Source: JAVBNF01 sp031551725 (GTDB lineage Bacteria; Bacteroidota; Bacteroidia; Bacteroidales; P3). From it: DNA of 50,619 nt. A program made the position numbers and the translations under genes. Every line of letters begins with the position of its first letter. Position 1 is the first letter of the stretch. Below, in pieces: positions 7,595-15,637 of this stretch. The notes beneath the pieces are model-generated. The model saw only the letters and a list, made by a program, of their open reading frames with translations, ran no database searches and was not told where the DNA came from. The DNA lies in assembly GCA_031551725.1 (NCBI GenBank), contig JAVBNF010000007.1:1-50619 (forward strand), read 5' to 3'.

Positions 7595-9655
7595 ATGGCT
7601 TTTATCAGAAATTTTCCTTTATTCAGAATTCTTTTATTTTTCATCTTCGGCCTTTGTTCGGCAGAATATGTGAAGTTTGTTTACTTTAAAGAAATACTTG
7701 TTTCGCTTGTGTTTCTTTGGATGTTGATACTCATTATTCACAAAAAACTTTCATTTAAGCTCCAATTTGTTTCCGGCGTTTTGATTTTGTTGATTGCTTA
7801 CGGATGCGGGCTTTTGCGCATGCAGGAAAGCGATTTCCGAAATTCGAAATACGCTTTGCGCGAACAAAAAGCGACGTATATTATCTGCATTGACGAACCT
7901 CCTTTGGAAAAACCGAAATCGGTGAAAATTGTTGCAGAAGTTTTAGGTGAAAACGACCGTAAATACACCGGACGATGGCTGTTTTATTTGAAAAAAGACA
8001 GCAATAGTTTAGCCTTGAAATATGGCGATAAACTTGTGGTTTCGGCACAACCGAAAGTTGTCGAAGCGCCGAAAAATCCGGAAGAATTCGATTATCAAAA
8101 TTATTTAAAGAACAATAATGTTTATCATCAAAACTATCTGAATCCGCATGAATGGAGGCTTTTAGAGAAACAAAAAGGATTTTCATTACGCGCTTATGCC
8201 TATCAATGCCGCGATTATTTAACGAAAGTTTTAGCTGCAAACGGCTTGAAAGGAGAGGAGTTTGCAGTGTCGACCGCCATTTTGCTTGGCGATTGCGCTT
8301 ACTTGGATCCGGATTTAATCAAAGTCTATCAAGGCACCGGAATCGTGCATGTGTTGAGCGTTTCGGGTATGCACGTCGGGTTGTTTGCAATGGTTTTGTT
8401 GCAAATAACATTCTTCATGCAATATCGAAAAGAAACGCAGATGCTTCGGATGTTGTTGATTTTATTGGCTGTTTGGGCATACGCGATGATGACGGGCTTT
8501 TCGCCGTCGGTATTACGTTCTGCTGTGATGTTTAGCTTTATAACGATTGGTCAAACCTTAAACCGAAATACTTCAATTTATAATTCGCTCATCGTTTCCG
8601 CCTTGTTTTTATTGATGGTTGAACCCCGGATGTTTTATTCCGTGGGTTTTCAACTTTCATATTTAGCCATTGTCGGCATTGCTGCTTTGCAGCCTTATAT
8701 CTTAAATTGGTGGCCGAAACCGCCGAAATATATGAAATCCGTTTGGGAATTAACGGCAGTGAGCATTGCGGCGCAACTTATCACCATGCCGCTGACAATT
8801 TATTATTTTCATCAATTTCCGAATTATTTTTTAATTGCAAATCTAATTGCCGGTCCGCTTTCAACAGCCATTATCCCTTTGGGAATGGCTGTTTTTGCAG
8901 GCTCTTTCGCGTGGCCGGTTTTAGGTGAATGGATTGGGAAATTATTATCATTAGTCATAAAAATGCTAAATGAATCAATGACTTTTATTGATGGTTTACC
9001 GTTTGCCGTTTCGCACGGATTATGGATTTCAATGTTCGAACAAACATTGCTATACCTGTTGATTTTATTGGCTTTTGTGATGTTTGTAAATGAAAACAAA
9101 CGGATGGTTTTTCCGGTTTTGATTTTAATAATCGGATTTTTCTCATCGCAATTCATCCGGAAAATAAATCATTTTCAACATCCCGAAATGATTGTTTTTC
9201 ATTTGAACGGACAAAGCGCAATAGCTTATTCTACAGGGAATACTCTGAATTTTGTTTGCGATTCGTCTGCAAAATCCCAAACCGAAAAATGGCAGCGGTA
9301 TGTGGAAAATTATTGCATGAAAAGAAATCTTTCGAAACAACATTTTCTGAATGATCAACATTTTTATCTTTTGGGAAATCAAAAAATCGCCATTGTATCT
9401 CAGGAAAACAGGCGGTTGCGTTCGCAAAAACCATTAGAGGTGGATGTGTTGTTGATACGCGGAAACCCGAATGTGAAACTCTCTGAAATGATAGAAACAT
9501 ATCATCCGAAAACAATTATAGTCGATGGTTCCAATAAAAATTATCGGATAGAAAAATGGAAGCGCGAACCTTTGCCGGAGGGCACCAAATTGCACATCAC
9601 GGCAGAACGGGGCGCTTATTGTAAGTCTCTTACGCGTACTTCGGTTGGCGACTGA
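7595..9655 (+). CDS. comEC: ComEC/Rec2-family membrane channel protein
   Basis: The 686-aa polytopic membrane protein fits ComEC/Rec2, the inner-membrane channel for single-stranded DNA during natural transformation. It has an N-terminal pair of membrane segments and a soluble DUF4131-like region (about residues 10-190), then the competence domain (about 230-500) with VLSVSGMHVGLFAM and TGFSPSVLRSAVMF. The C-terminal 150 residues are soluble but contain no HxHxDH, so the metallo-beta-lactamase domain of full-length ComEC is absent. The last 40 bp overlap the 3' end of the convergent secreted metallo-hydrolase gene. It follows the SpoIID-like gene by 43 bp and may belong to the same transcript. 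Confidence 0.85.
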   Translation: MAFIRNFPLFRILLFFIFGLCSAEYVKFVYFKEILVSLVFLWMLILIIHKKLSFKLQFVSGVLILLIAYGCGLLRMQESDFRNSKYALREQKATYIICIDEPPLEKPKSVKIVAEVLGENDRKYTGRWLFYLKKDSNSLALKYGDKLVVSAQPKVVEAPKNPEEFDYQNYLKNNNVYHQNYLNPHEWRLLEKQKGFSLRAYAYQCRDYLTKVLAANGLKGEEFAVSTAILLGDCAYLDPDLIKVYQGTGIVHVLSVSGMHVGLFAMVLLQITFFMQYRKETQMLRMLLILLAVWAYAMMTGFSPSVLRSAVMFSFITIGQTLNRNTSIYNSLIVSALFLLMVEPRMFYSVGFQLSYLAIVGIAALQPYILNWWPKPPKYMKSVWELTAVSIAAQLITMPLTIYYFHQFPNYFLIANLIAGPLSTAIIPLGMAVFAGSFAWPVLGEWIGKLLSLVIKMLNESMTFIDGLPFAVSHGLWISMFEQTLLYLLILLAFVMFVNENKRMVFPVLILIIGFFSSQFIRKINHFQHPEMIVFHLNGQSAIAYSTGNTLNFVCDSSAKSQTEKWQRYVENYCMKRNLSKQHFLNDQHFYLLGNQKIAIVSQENRRLRSQKPLEVDVLLIRGNPNVKLSEMIETYHPKTIIVDGSNKNYRIEKWKREPLPEGTKLHITAERGAYCKSLTRTSVGD

Positions 9656-10350
9656 CGCATGATGCGAAGCAACCCATCAACATTGGTTTCTCCGTAATGA
9701 TAAGGATACAGAATTTTGGGTTCGAACATTTTTACCGCAATAAACACTTGATAAGGCTGCATGGTGTAGGGCTGATTCATTGGTAAAAACGCAATGTCAA
9801 TATTTTTGATTTGCGCCATTTCCGGCATGTTTTCACAATCTCCGGCCACATAGACACGTTTGTTGTCAATGTTTAACACATAGCCGTTGTCTCTTCCTTT
9901 AGGGTGAAATTTCGTATTGGCAGGAGTGGTGTTGTAAGCCGGTTTGGCTTCAATCAACATTCCGTGAACAGTTGTGCTTTCGCCGTTTTTTAAGGTGAAA
10001 AGTTTGTTTTTAACTTTTTCTTTTTTCAAAGAATCGGAAACATTCGCATTAGCGACAATAATCGTTTGTTTTTTCAAAAGCGCTTTCACGGCCTTGATAT
10101 CGTAATGGTCGTAGTGCTCGTGTGTTAACAAAATCAAATCGGCTTTCGGCAATTGGGAATAATCGGCAAACATTGAAACCGGATCAATGTAAATCAAGTA
10201 TCCATTGTAATCGAAATAGATGCTGGCATGCTTGATGAAATGCATCTTTAGATCCCCCGTCTTTAAAGGGATGGTGTCGCATGCGAAATTCTGAGCATTT
10301 GCATTCATGGCTGTAAAAATTAAAAGTAAGCTAACAAAAATCTTTTTCAT
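9616..10350 (-). CDS. Secreted metallo-beta-lactamase-fold hydrolase
   Basis: The 244-aa protein has a signal peptide (cleavage near NANAQ) and a single metallo-beta-lactamase domain. LLTHEHYDHYD is the HxHxDH zinc motif. VYVAGDCEN supplies the bridging Asp and YPYHYGE the last His, a pattern closest to UlaG-like or YtnP-like hydrolases rather than antibiotic lactamases. The likely location is the periplasm; the substrate is unknown. Its 3' end overlaps comEC by 40 bp tail to tail. Because this comEC lacks its own MBL domain, a link is tempting, but a secreted protein encoded on the opposite strand makes a simple split-gene origin unlikely. Confidence 0.8.
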   Translation of the reverse strand: MKKIFVSLLLIFTAMNANAQNFACDTIPLKTGDLKMHFIKHASIYFDYNGYLIYIDPVSMFADYSQLPKADLILLTHEHYDHYDIKAVKALLKKQTIIVANANVSDSLKKEKVKNKLFTLKNGESTTVHGMLIEAKPAYNTTPANTKFHPKGRDNGYVLNIDNKRVYVAGDCENMPEMAQIKNIDIAFLPMNQPYTMQPYQVFIAVKMFEPKILYPYHYGETNVDGLLRIMRQSPTEVRVRDLQ

Positions 10351-10437
10351 CTGTTTGTTTTTATTTTTATATTTAGGTCAGATGGAATATGCCATGATAA
10401 TCATTTCTTTTTGAGAAACTTTTATCTAATGGCTATT

Positions 10438-10911
10438 TCATGATATAAAGTTTTTTATATTGGGCATAATACTTGGTGCAATTTTCTCAATCGGCCGGAA
10501 GAGTAAGGATTCATCGCGGAGTTCTTTTTCCAGGATTTTTTCTTTCGGGTCCAGATAATTGAAAAAATAAATCAAAAAACTGATGATTAGTGCAATTTTA
10601 AACATGGAAATCAGTGTCCCCATTATTTTATTGAAAAATCCCAGCATCATGGCGTTTGCCATACCGTCCAAGGCTTTTCCAAGAAAGTAGATGCCAATTG
10701 CAATTGCAATAAATGTAAGCAGAAATGCAAGCAAACCGCCGTGTTGACTGTCGGGTAATTTTTGTTCCACCACTTCCGAAAAGCGCATGGCAACAAACAG
10801 TCCGCCAAGCAGAGCAATTATTTTCACAATTTCCATAATCATACCGTTGGTCCAGCCTTTGTAGGCAAACCACAGTAGAGGTATTGCAAGTATGATATCG
10901 ATAACGTTCAT
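10438..10911 (-). CDS. cvpA: CvpA-family inner-membrane protein
   Basis: The 157-aa protein has about four hydrophobic segments (residues 1-20, 27-47, 63-83 and 98-122) and the CvpA/colicin V production signature near the N-terminus (DIILAIPLLWFAYKGWTNG). Members are inner-membrane proteins with an ill-defined role in envelope homeostasis. It lies downstream of mlaE-mlaF on the same strand, separated by 102 bp that hold two tandem hairpin repeats, so it may be the distal gene of that transcript. Confidence 0.85.
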   Translation of the reverse strand: MNVIDIILAIPLLWFAYKGWTNGMIMEIVKIIALLGGLFVAMRFSEVVEQKLPDSQHGGLLAFLLTFIAIAIGIYFLGKALDGMANAMMLGFFNKIMGTLISMFKIALIISFLIYFFNYLDPKEKILEKELRDESLLFRPIEKIAPSIMPNIKNFIS

Positions 10912-10930
10912 TTTTTTAGTTTCAAATTGT

Positions 10931-11000
10931 CATGGCGAGCAACGCTTGCGTTGCGTGGCCATCCGGTTGCCATGGCGAGTACCGCAGGTGCGTGGCCATC
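10931..11000. repeat. Two tandem CATGGCGAG...CGTGGCCATC hairpins
   Basis: Unit 1 (10931-10963) and unit 2 (10971-11000) both begin CATGGCGAG and end CGTGGCCATC, but the sequence between differs: unit 1 carries a longer inner stem (CAACGC/GCGTTG), unit 2 the shorter TACCGCAGGTG. The flanks pair with each other, so each unit is a hairpin. A related single unit lies at 44959-44981. No T-run follows, so simple termination is unlikely. Confidence 0.65.
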
Positions 11001-11013
11001 TCGTTCAATTATC

Positions 11014-11763
11014 CTAATTCTTAATCAACCGTCTTGTTAATTCCGACGCGTTCATAAACTCACGAATCTCGGCAGTGTCGGTTTGTAAAATTTCGTTTTT
11101 ACTGCCTTTCCAGCCAATCGTTCCTTTGCTGATAAACGTGATATTATCACCGATTTGCAAAACAGAATTCATGTCGTGCGTATTTACAATCGTTGTGATT
11201 TTATATTCGTTGGTAATCTCGTCAATCAATCCGTCGATACGTGCTGATGTTTGCGGATCAAGTCCGGAGTTGGGCTCATCGCAAAATAAATATTTCGGAT
11301 TATTGGAAATGGCGCGTGCAATGGCCACCCGTTTTTTCATACCGCCGCTGATTTCCGATGGGAAAAGTTTGTTTACATTTTCCAACCCTACACGTTGTAA
11401 ACAAAAATTAGCACGTGCAATCTTTTCTTCGCGCGGCATTTGGGTAAACATATTCAATGGGAAAATCACATTTTCCAACACATTTAACGAATCAAATAAC
11501 GCGCCGCCTTGGAAAACCATGCCGACTTCTTGACGGATAAGATTTTGCTGAATGCGGTTCATCGCAAGGAAATCGCGGTCGTTGAATAAAATCTCGCCGC
11601 TATCGGGAACCAGCAATCCGACCATGCTTTTCATCAAAACAGTCTTTCCGGAACCACTCTGCCCGATGATCAAATTATTTTTTCCGGCTTCGAATTTGAC
11701 ATTGATATTTGTCAAAACCTGCTTTTCGCCAAACGATTTATTTAAATTGCGAGCTTCGATCAT
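11014..11763 (-). CDS. mlaF: MlaF-type ABC transporter ATPase
   Basis: The 249-aa cytoplasmic ATPase has Walker A GQSGSGKT (about residue 34), signature SGGMKKR, and Walker B with D-loop LFCDEPNSGLD. The Lys-rich signature SGGMxKR and the neighbouring MlaE-type permease mark it as the Mla phospholipid-transport class. It starts within the last codons of mlaE (4-bp ATGA overlap), so the two are translationally coupled. A substrate-binding MlaD (MCE) gene is not in the window and must lie elsewhere if the system is complete. Confidence 0.88.
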   Translation of the reverse strand: MIEARNLNKSFGEKQVLTNINVKFEAGKNNLIIGQSGSGKTVLMKSMVGLLVPDSGEILFNDRDFLAMNRIQQNLIRQEVGMVFQGGALFDSLNVLENVIFPLNMFTQMPREEKIARANFCLQRVGLENVNKLFPSEISGGMKKRVAIARAISNNPKYLFCDEPNSGLDPQTSARIDGLIDEITNEYKITTIVNTHDMNSVLQIGDNITFISKGTIGWKGSKNEILQTDTAEIREFMNASELTRRLIKN

Positions 11764-12500
11764 GACAGTAATAATTGGGTTAAAATTAAATTGAAAATAA
11801 TAATCATGATGCTGCTTGCAATAACGGCTTTCGTACTCGATTGTCCGACTTCCAAAGCGCCTCCGGATGTGTAATACCCGAAAAACGCCGAAACGGTGGA
11901 AATCAAATAAGCAAATGTAACAGATTTGATAATTGCATACCAGATGTCGAACGGATCGTTTTCAAAGGTAAGTCCGTAAACAAATTCGTATGTACTTGCT
12001 AAGCCTCCCATAATTCCGGCAAGCCAGCCGCCTATTAATGCCAAGGCAATACTGATAACGATAAGGATTGGAAAAAACAATACGCAGGCCATCATTTTCG
12101 GAAGTATCAAATAATTTGCCGGATTGATACCCATTACTTCCAAAGCGTCAATTTGCTCAGTAACGCGCATGGTGCCGATTTCGGAGGCAATGTGCGACCC
12201 CACTTTTCCGGCTAAAATTAAACTGACAATAGTAGGGGAGAACTCAAGCATAATCGCTTTACGCGAAATAAAGCCCAAGGTGTAAAGCGGAAGCCACGGG
12301 CTGTCGGTGTTGTAACTTAACTGAATGGTTACAGCTGCCCCCACAAAGATGGAAACAATAGAAATAATACCGATGGAAGTCATTCCCAAACGGTCGATTT
12401 CGGAAATCACCTGCTTCCAAAATATGCGTCCTTTCGGCGGACGCGAAAATACATCTTTCTGTAATAAAACGTATTGCCCGATTTCTTTTAAACTAAACAT
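11760..12500 (-). CDS. mlaE: MlaE-type ABC transporter permease
   Basis: The 246-aa permease has five or so membrane segments and the MlaE signatures SIGIISIVSIFVGAAVTIQ near the N-terminus and the central VGSHIASEIGTMRVTEQIDALEVMG. In Gram-negative bacteria this family moves phospholipids between inner and outer membrane. The start at 12500 matches family N-termini. The -7 box TATCTTTG ends only 5 nt before the ATG, so the mRNA is predicted to be leaderless or nearly so. It forms an operon with mlaF and probably cvpA, divergent from pyrB. Confidence 0.88.
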   Translation of the reverse strand: MFSLKEIGQYVLLQKDVFSRPPKGRIFWKQVISEIDRLGMTSIGIISIVSIFVGAAVTIQLSYNTDSPWLPLYTLGFISRKAIMLEFSPTIVSLILAGKVGSHIASEIGTMRVTEQIDALEVMGINPANYLILPKMMACVLFFPILIVISIALALIGGWLAGIMGGLASTYEFVYGLTFENDPFDIWYAIIKSVTFAYLISTVSAFFGYYTSGGALEVGQSSTKAVIASSIMIIIFNLILTQLLLS

Positions 12501-12505
12501 GGATA

Positions 12506-12537
12506 CAAAGATACAATTTTTTATTTAAGCAGACAAT
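12506..12537 (-). promoter_or_regulatory. mlaE promoter abutting the start codon
   Basis: On the minus strand ATTG (12537-12534), a 20-nt spacer and TATCTTTG (12513-12506) match the Bacteroidetes promoter. The predicted start of transcription is near 12502, two bases from the ATG at 12500. Confidence 0.55.
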
Positions 12538-12604
12538 ATGTCGAAAAAATCAACAAGAAAAATTTTACTTGTTAAAAACCTGTTTACATTTTTTACATTT
12601 ATTA

Positions 12605-12636
12605 TTTGGAAAAAATAAAAATCTTGTTTAATTTTG
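12605..12636 (+). promoter_or_regulatory. pyrB promoter
   Basis: TTTG at 12605-12608, a 20-nt spacer and TAATTTTG at 12629-12636 fit the Bacteroidetes consensus. Transcription should begin near 12640, giving a leader of about 97 nt before pyrB. Confidence 0.6.
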
Positions 12637-12680
12637 CATTTCAGAATGAAGACAAATCTGAATCATATTAATGGATATTG

Positions 12681-12714
12681 AAAGCAACTTTGGAAACGAA
12701 GTTGCTTTTTTTTT
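12681..12714 (+). terminator. Intrinsic terminator in the pyrB leader (candidate attenuator)
   Basis: AAAGCAACTT (12681-12690) pairs with AAGTTGCTTT (12699-12708). A further wobble and a G-C pair close a GAAA tetraloop (12693-12696), and the hairpin is followed by nine T (12706-12714). It lies downstream of the pyrB promoter and 22 nt upstream of the pyrB ATG, so it can only act on pyrBI transcription. A frame from ATG 12671 runs through it in phase with pyrB. Confidence 0.75.
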
Positions 12715-12736
12715 GCTTATTAAAACATATTATACA

Positions 12737-13645
12737 ATGAAAAACCGTAGTTTAGTTTCGATCGAAGATTATTCGAAAGAAGAAATGTTGCGCATTTTGG
12801 ACACAGCTGAGGGCTTTGAAAAAAATCCGCATCAACCAATTTTAACCGACAAAGTTGTTGCAACTTTGTTCTTCGAACCATCCACACGTACGCGTTTGAG
12901 TTTTGAAAGCGCTGCCAATCAACTTGGTGCACGCGTGATTGGTTTTTCTGATGCCGCCAGCACCAGCGTGAAAAAAGGAGAATCGCTCAAAGATACAATT
13001 ATGACTGTGAGTAATTATTCCGACTTGATTGTGATGCGCAATCCCCGTGAAGGAAGCGCCCGCTATGCAAGTGAAGTGACTACAACGCCTGTTATCAACG
13101 CCGGCGATGGCGCCAATCAACATCCAACGCAATGTTTATTGGATTTGTACTCCATCCGTAAAACACAAGGGAAATTAACAGATTTGCATATCGGGATGGT
13201 TGGCGATTTGAAATACGGACGTACCGTACATTCATTAACAATTGCGCTTTCGCAATTTAACTGCACTTTCCACCTTATCTCTCCGGAAGAATTGAAATTA
13301 CCAAGTTCTGTGAAACAGCATATCAAAGATCATAAACTTGATTATTTTCAATACACCGATTTGGCCGAAGCGATGCCGAAGGTGGATATTCTTTATATGA
13401 CACGTGTTCAACGCGAACGCTTTGCCGATCCGATGGAATATGAGCGTGTGAAAAATGCATACATTTTGAATAAAGCCATGATGAAAGACTGTAAAGAAAA
13501 TATGAAAGTGCTGCATCCGCTTCCACGTGTGAATGAAATCAGCACCGACGTGGACGATACGCCGCAAGCCTATTATTTCCAACAAGCTCGCAACGGCGTT
13601 TTTGTTCGTCAAGCGTTAATTGCTACAATTTTAGGAGTGAGATAA
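12737..13645 (+). CDS. pyrB: Aspartate carbamoyltransferase catalytic subunit
   Basis: The 302-aa enzyme condenses carbamoyl phosphate with aspartate in pyrimidine synthesis. Hallmarks are FFEPSTRTRLSFE (carbamoyl-phosphate binding), QHPTQ, and the C-terminal HPLPR. The family's usual 300-310 aa length favours ATG 12737 (MKNRSLVSI). The frame is open back to ATG 12671, which would add 22 residues encoded by the terminator hairpin. The regulatory subunit gene pyrI follows after 123 bp. Regulation by attenuation is suggested by the leader. Confidence 0.95.
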   Translation: MKNRSLVSIEDYSKEEMLRILDTAEGFEKNPHQPILTDKVVATLFFEPSTRTRLSFESAANQLGARVIGFSDAASTSVKKGESLKDTIMTVSNYSDLIVMRNPREGSARYASEVTTTPVINAGDGANQHPTQCLLDLYSIRKTQGKLTDLHIGMVGDLKYGRTVHSLTIALSQFNCTFHLISPEELKLPSSVKQHIKDHKLDYFQYTDLAEAMPKVDILYMTRVQRERFADPMEYERVKNAYILNKAMMKDCKENMKVLHPLPRVNEISTDVDDTPQAYYFQQARNGVFVRQALIATILGVR

Positions 13646-13669
13646 GTTTGAGTTTAAAAGTAAAAAAAA

Positions 13670-13751
13670 AGTTCAGAAAGTTTAGAAAGTTCGTACAGCT
13701 CAGAATGTTTAAAAGTTCTGAACCTCAAAAACCTTCTGAACTTCCTAAACT
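13670..13751. repeat. Inverted array of a 9-nt word between pyrB and pyrI
   Basis: Five consecutive nonamers related to AGTTCAGAA (13670-13714), one spacer base, then four nonamers related to its reverse complement TTCTGAACT (13716-13751). Folding would give a long imperfect hairpin inside the pyrBI message. No mobile gene or target-site duplication is visible. Confidence 0.7.
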
Positions 13752-13768
13752 AAAAAAAGAAAAGAATT

Positions 13769-14224
13769 ATGCAAAAAAAAGAATTACACGTATCGGCCAT
13801 TCAGAATGGCACCGTGATTGACCATATAACCTCTTCCGGCGTATTGCAAGTATTACGCATCTTGAACCTTGAAACATACGAAGATCGTATTTATTTAGGT
13901 GGAAACTTGGATAGCAAAAAATACGGCAAAAAAGCAATCTTGAAAATTGAAAATAAGTTTTTTCGCGAAGACGAAATCAATAAAATCGCGTTGGTAGCGC
14001 CAAATGCAACGTTAATCGAGATTCGTGATTATGAAGTAGTGAAAAAAACGCCGGTAGAAATTCCGAATGATGTTTATCATTTCATCAAATGTGCAAATCC
14101 GAACTGCATTACAAATGTGGAGGAAGTTCCTACGCGCTTTAAAGTGACCGATAAGAACGACTTGCGTTTGAAATGTCACTACTGTGAAAAAAACACTACG
14201 CGCGCAACTATCGAGTATAAGTAA
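13769..14224 (+). CDS. pyrI: Aspartate carbamoyltransferase regulatory subunit
   Basis: The 151-aa protein is the allosteric subunit that binds nucleotide effectors and, through a zinc domain, contacts PyrB. The N-terminal half has the effector-domain pattern (VSAIQNGTVIDHI, LGGNLDSKKYGKK). The C-terminal zinc domain has four Cys as CANPNC and CHYC. Presence of pyrI indicates an E. coli-like PyrB6-PyrI6 type holoenzyme, a family-based inference. It is preceded by a nonamer hairpin and followed within 10 bp by a palindrome that belongs to the next promoter or to a terminator. Confidence 0.95.
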   Translation: MQKKELHVSAIQNGTVIDHITSSGVLQVLRILNLETYEDRIYLGGNLDSKKYGKKAILKIENKFFREDEINKIALVAPNATLIEIRDYEVVKKTPVEIPNDVYHFIKCANPNCITNVEEVPTRFKVTDKNDLRLKCHYCEKNTTRATIEYK

Positions 14225-14225
14225 A

Positions 14226-14256
14226 TTTGTTCTTACGGAAATTTTCCGTACATTTG
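14226..14256 (+). promoter_or_regulatory. Promoter of the maltose permease gene with internal palindrome
   Basis: TTTG (14226-14229), 19-nt spacer, TACATTTG (14249-14256). Between and overlapping these, TACGGAAA T TTTCCGTA (14234-14250) is a perfect 17-bp palindrome covering the spacer and the first two bases of the -7 box. That is the geometry of a repressor operator. It could instead serve as the 3' hairpin of pyrI, but no T-run follows. Confidence 0.6.
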
Positions 14257-14317
14257 TCGATAAATTCACGATTTACATCTACATTGTACATTGTTATTAA
14301 CAAATAAAAAGATCTGT

Positions 14318-15637
14318 ATGAAAAAGAAACCTATGCTGAAAATGATGCAGTTATGGAACATCAGTTTTGGTTTTTTGGGTGTGCAAATTGGCTATTCATT
14401 GCAAAATGGAAATACCAGTCGTATTTTGTCGGCATTAGGTGCAGATACGCATCAACTTGGATATTTCTGGCTGGCTGCTCCTTTGGCCGGACTTTTGGTT
14501 CAACCGATTATCGGGCTTTCGAGCGATAAAACGTGGACACGCTTAGGTCGCCGCATCCCATTTATTTTAGGTGGAGCCATTGTTTCTGCATTAGCCATGT
14601 TTTTCATGCCGAATTCCGAACAATTTGCGATGCTCTTGCCGCCTTTATTTTTCGGCGGTTTCATGTTGTTGTTTATGGACACCTCATTCAATGTAACTAT
14701 GCAGCCGTTCCGTGCATTAGTGGGGGATATGGTGAATGACGATCAACGGAATATCGGATATTCGATTCAAAGTTTTTTAATTAATGCCGGAGCCGTTTTC
14801 GGATCGCTTTTGCCGTTCCTACTCACATGGTGGGGCGTGCGTAACGAGCCGATTGAAGGAGTAGAAAAAGTAGCACCTTCCGTTATCTGGTCGTTTTATA
14901 TCGGCGGAGCTTTATTATTATTGAGTGTGTTGTGGACTTCGTTTACTACAAAAGAGCATCCGCCCAAGGAATTTGAAGAATACAATGGAATTACCGAAGC
15001 CAAAAAAGAAAAAGTTTCTTTTGGAAAATTATTGAAAGAAATTCCTGCGACGATGTGGGAGTTGTCGATTGTGCAATTTTTCTCTTGGTTTGCACTTTTC
15101 ATCTTGTGGGTATATACTACGGCCGGTATTGCTGAAAACGTTTGGGGGACAAACGATCCGCTTTCAAAAGAATACAATGAAGCCGGAAACTGGGTAGGCG
15201 TTATTTTTGCCGCATACAGCTTGTTTGCTGCATTCTACGCGTTGGCTATCCCGAAAGTTGCTAAATGGGTGGGACGCAAAAATGCTTATCTGGCAGCGCT
15301 TGTTATTGGAGGTATCAGCTTGTGTTCCATGTTTTTCATACACGAACAATACTTGCTTGTTTTGCCGATGATTGGTGTGGGAATTGCTTGGGCAACGATT
15401 TTGGCGATGCCGTATGCAATCTTATCATCCACGCTTCCTGCTCATAAAATGGGTGTTTATATGGGAATTTTCAATGCGGCCATCACCATTCCGCAAATTG
15501 TGGCGGGCTTGATTGGCGGTATGTTGTTGAAAATGCTTTTTCACGGCGATGCCTCGCTTATGTTTTGGGCAGCCGGCGTATCCATGATTATTGCTGGATT
15601 GTCGGTTTTGTTTGTGAATGATAAACACGCATGTTAA
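14318..15637 (+). CDS. SLC45-like MFS sugar (maltose) permease
   Basis: The 439-aa inner-membrane protein has about 12 hydrophobic segments and the loop GLSSDKTWTRLGRRIPFI, an MFS motif of the SLC45/GPH-like sugar carriers. A second conserved block is the FMDTSFNVTMQPFRALVGDM segment in TM4-5. Start ATG 14318 gives MKKKPMLKMMQLWN; the nine upstream residues of the open frame are not typical. With beta-phosphoglucomutase directly downstream and maltose phosphorylase nearby, maltose or short malto-oligosaccharides are the likely cargo (inference from context). It probably runs on proton symport. Confidence 0.8.
   Translation: MKKKPMLKMMQLWNISFGFLGVQIGYSLQNGNTSRILSALGADTHQLGYFWLAAPLAGLLVQPIIGLSSDKTWTRLGRRIPFILGGAIVSALAMFFMPNSEQFAMLLPPLFFGGFMLLFMDTSFNVTMQPFRALVGDMVNDDQRNIGYSIQSFLINAGAVFGSLLPFLLTWWGVRNEPIEGVEKVAPSVIWSFYIGGALLLLSVLWTSFTTKEHPPKEFEEYNGITEAKKEKVSFGKLLKEIPATMWELSIVQFFSWFALFILWVYTTAGIAENVWGTNDPLSKEYNEAGNWVGVIFAAYSLFAAFYALAIPKVAKWVGRKNAYLAALVIGGISLCSMFFIHEQYLLVLPMIGVGIAWATILAMPYAILSSTLPAHKMGVYMGIFNAAITIPQIVAGLIGGMLLKMLFHGDASLMFWAAGVSMIIAGLSVLFVNDKHAC

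Noticed and set aside
12671..12736. N-terminal extension of PyrB as the annotated start
   Set aside because: The extra residues are encoded by the terminator hairpin and T-run, and family length supports ATG 12737; kept only as part of the attenuation idea.
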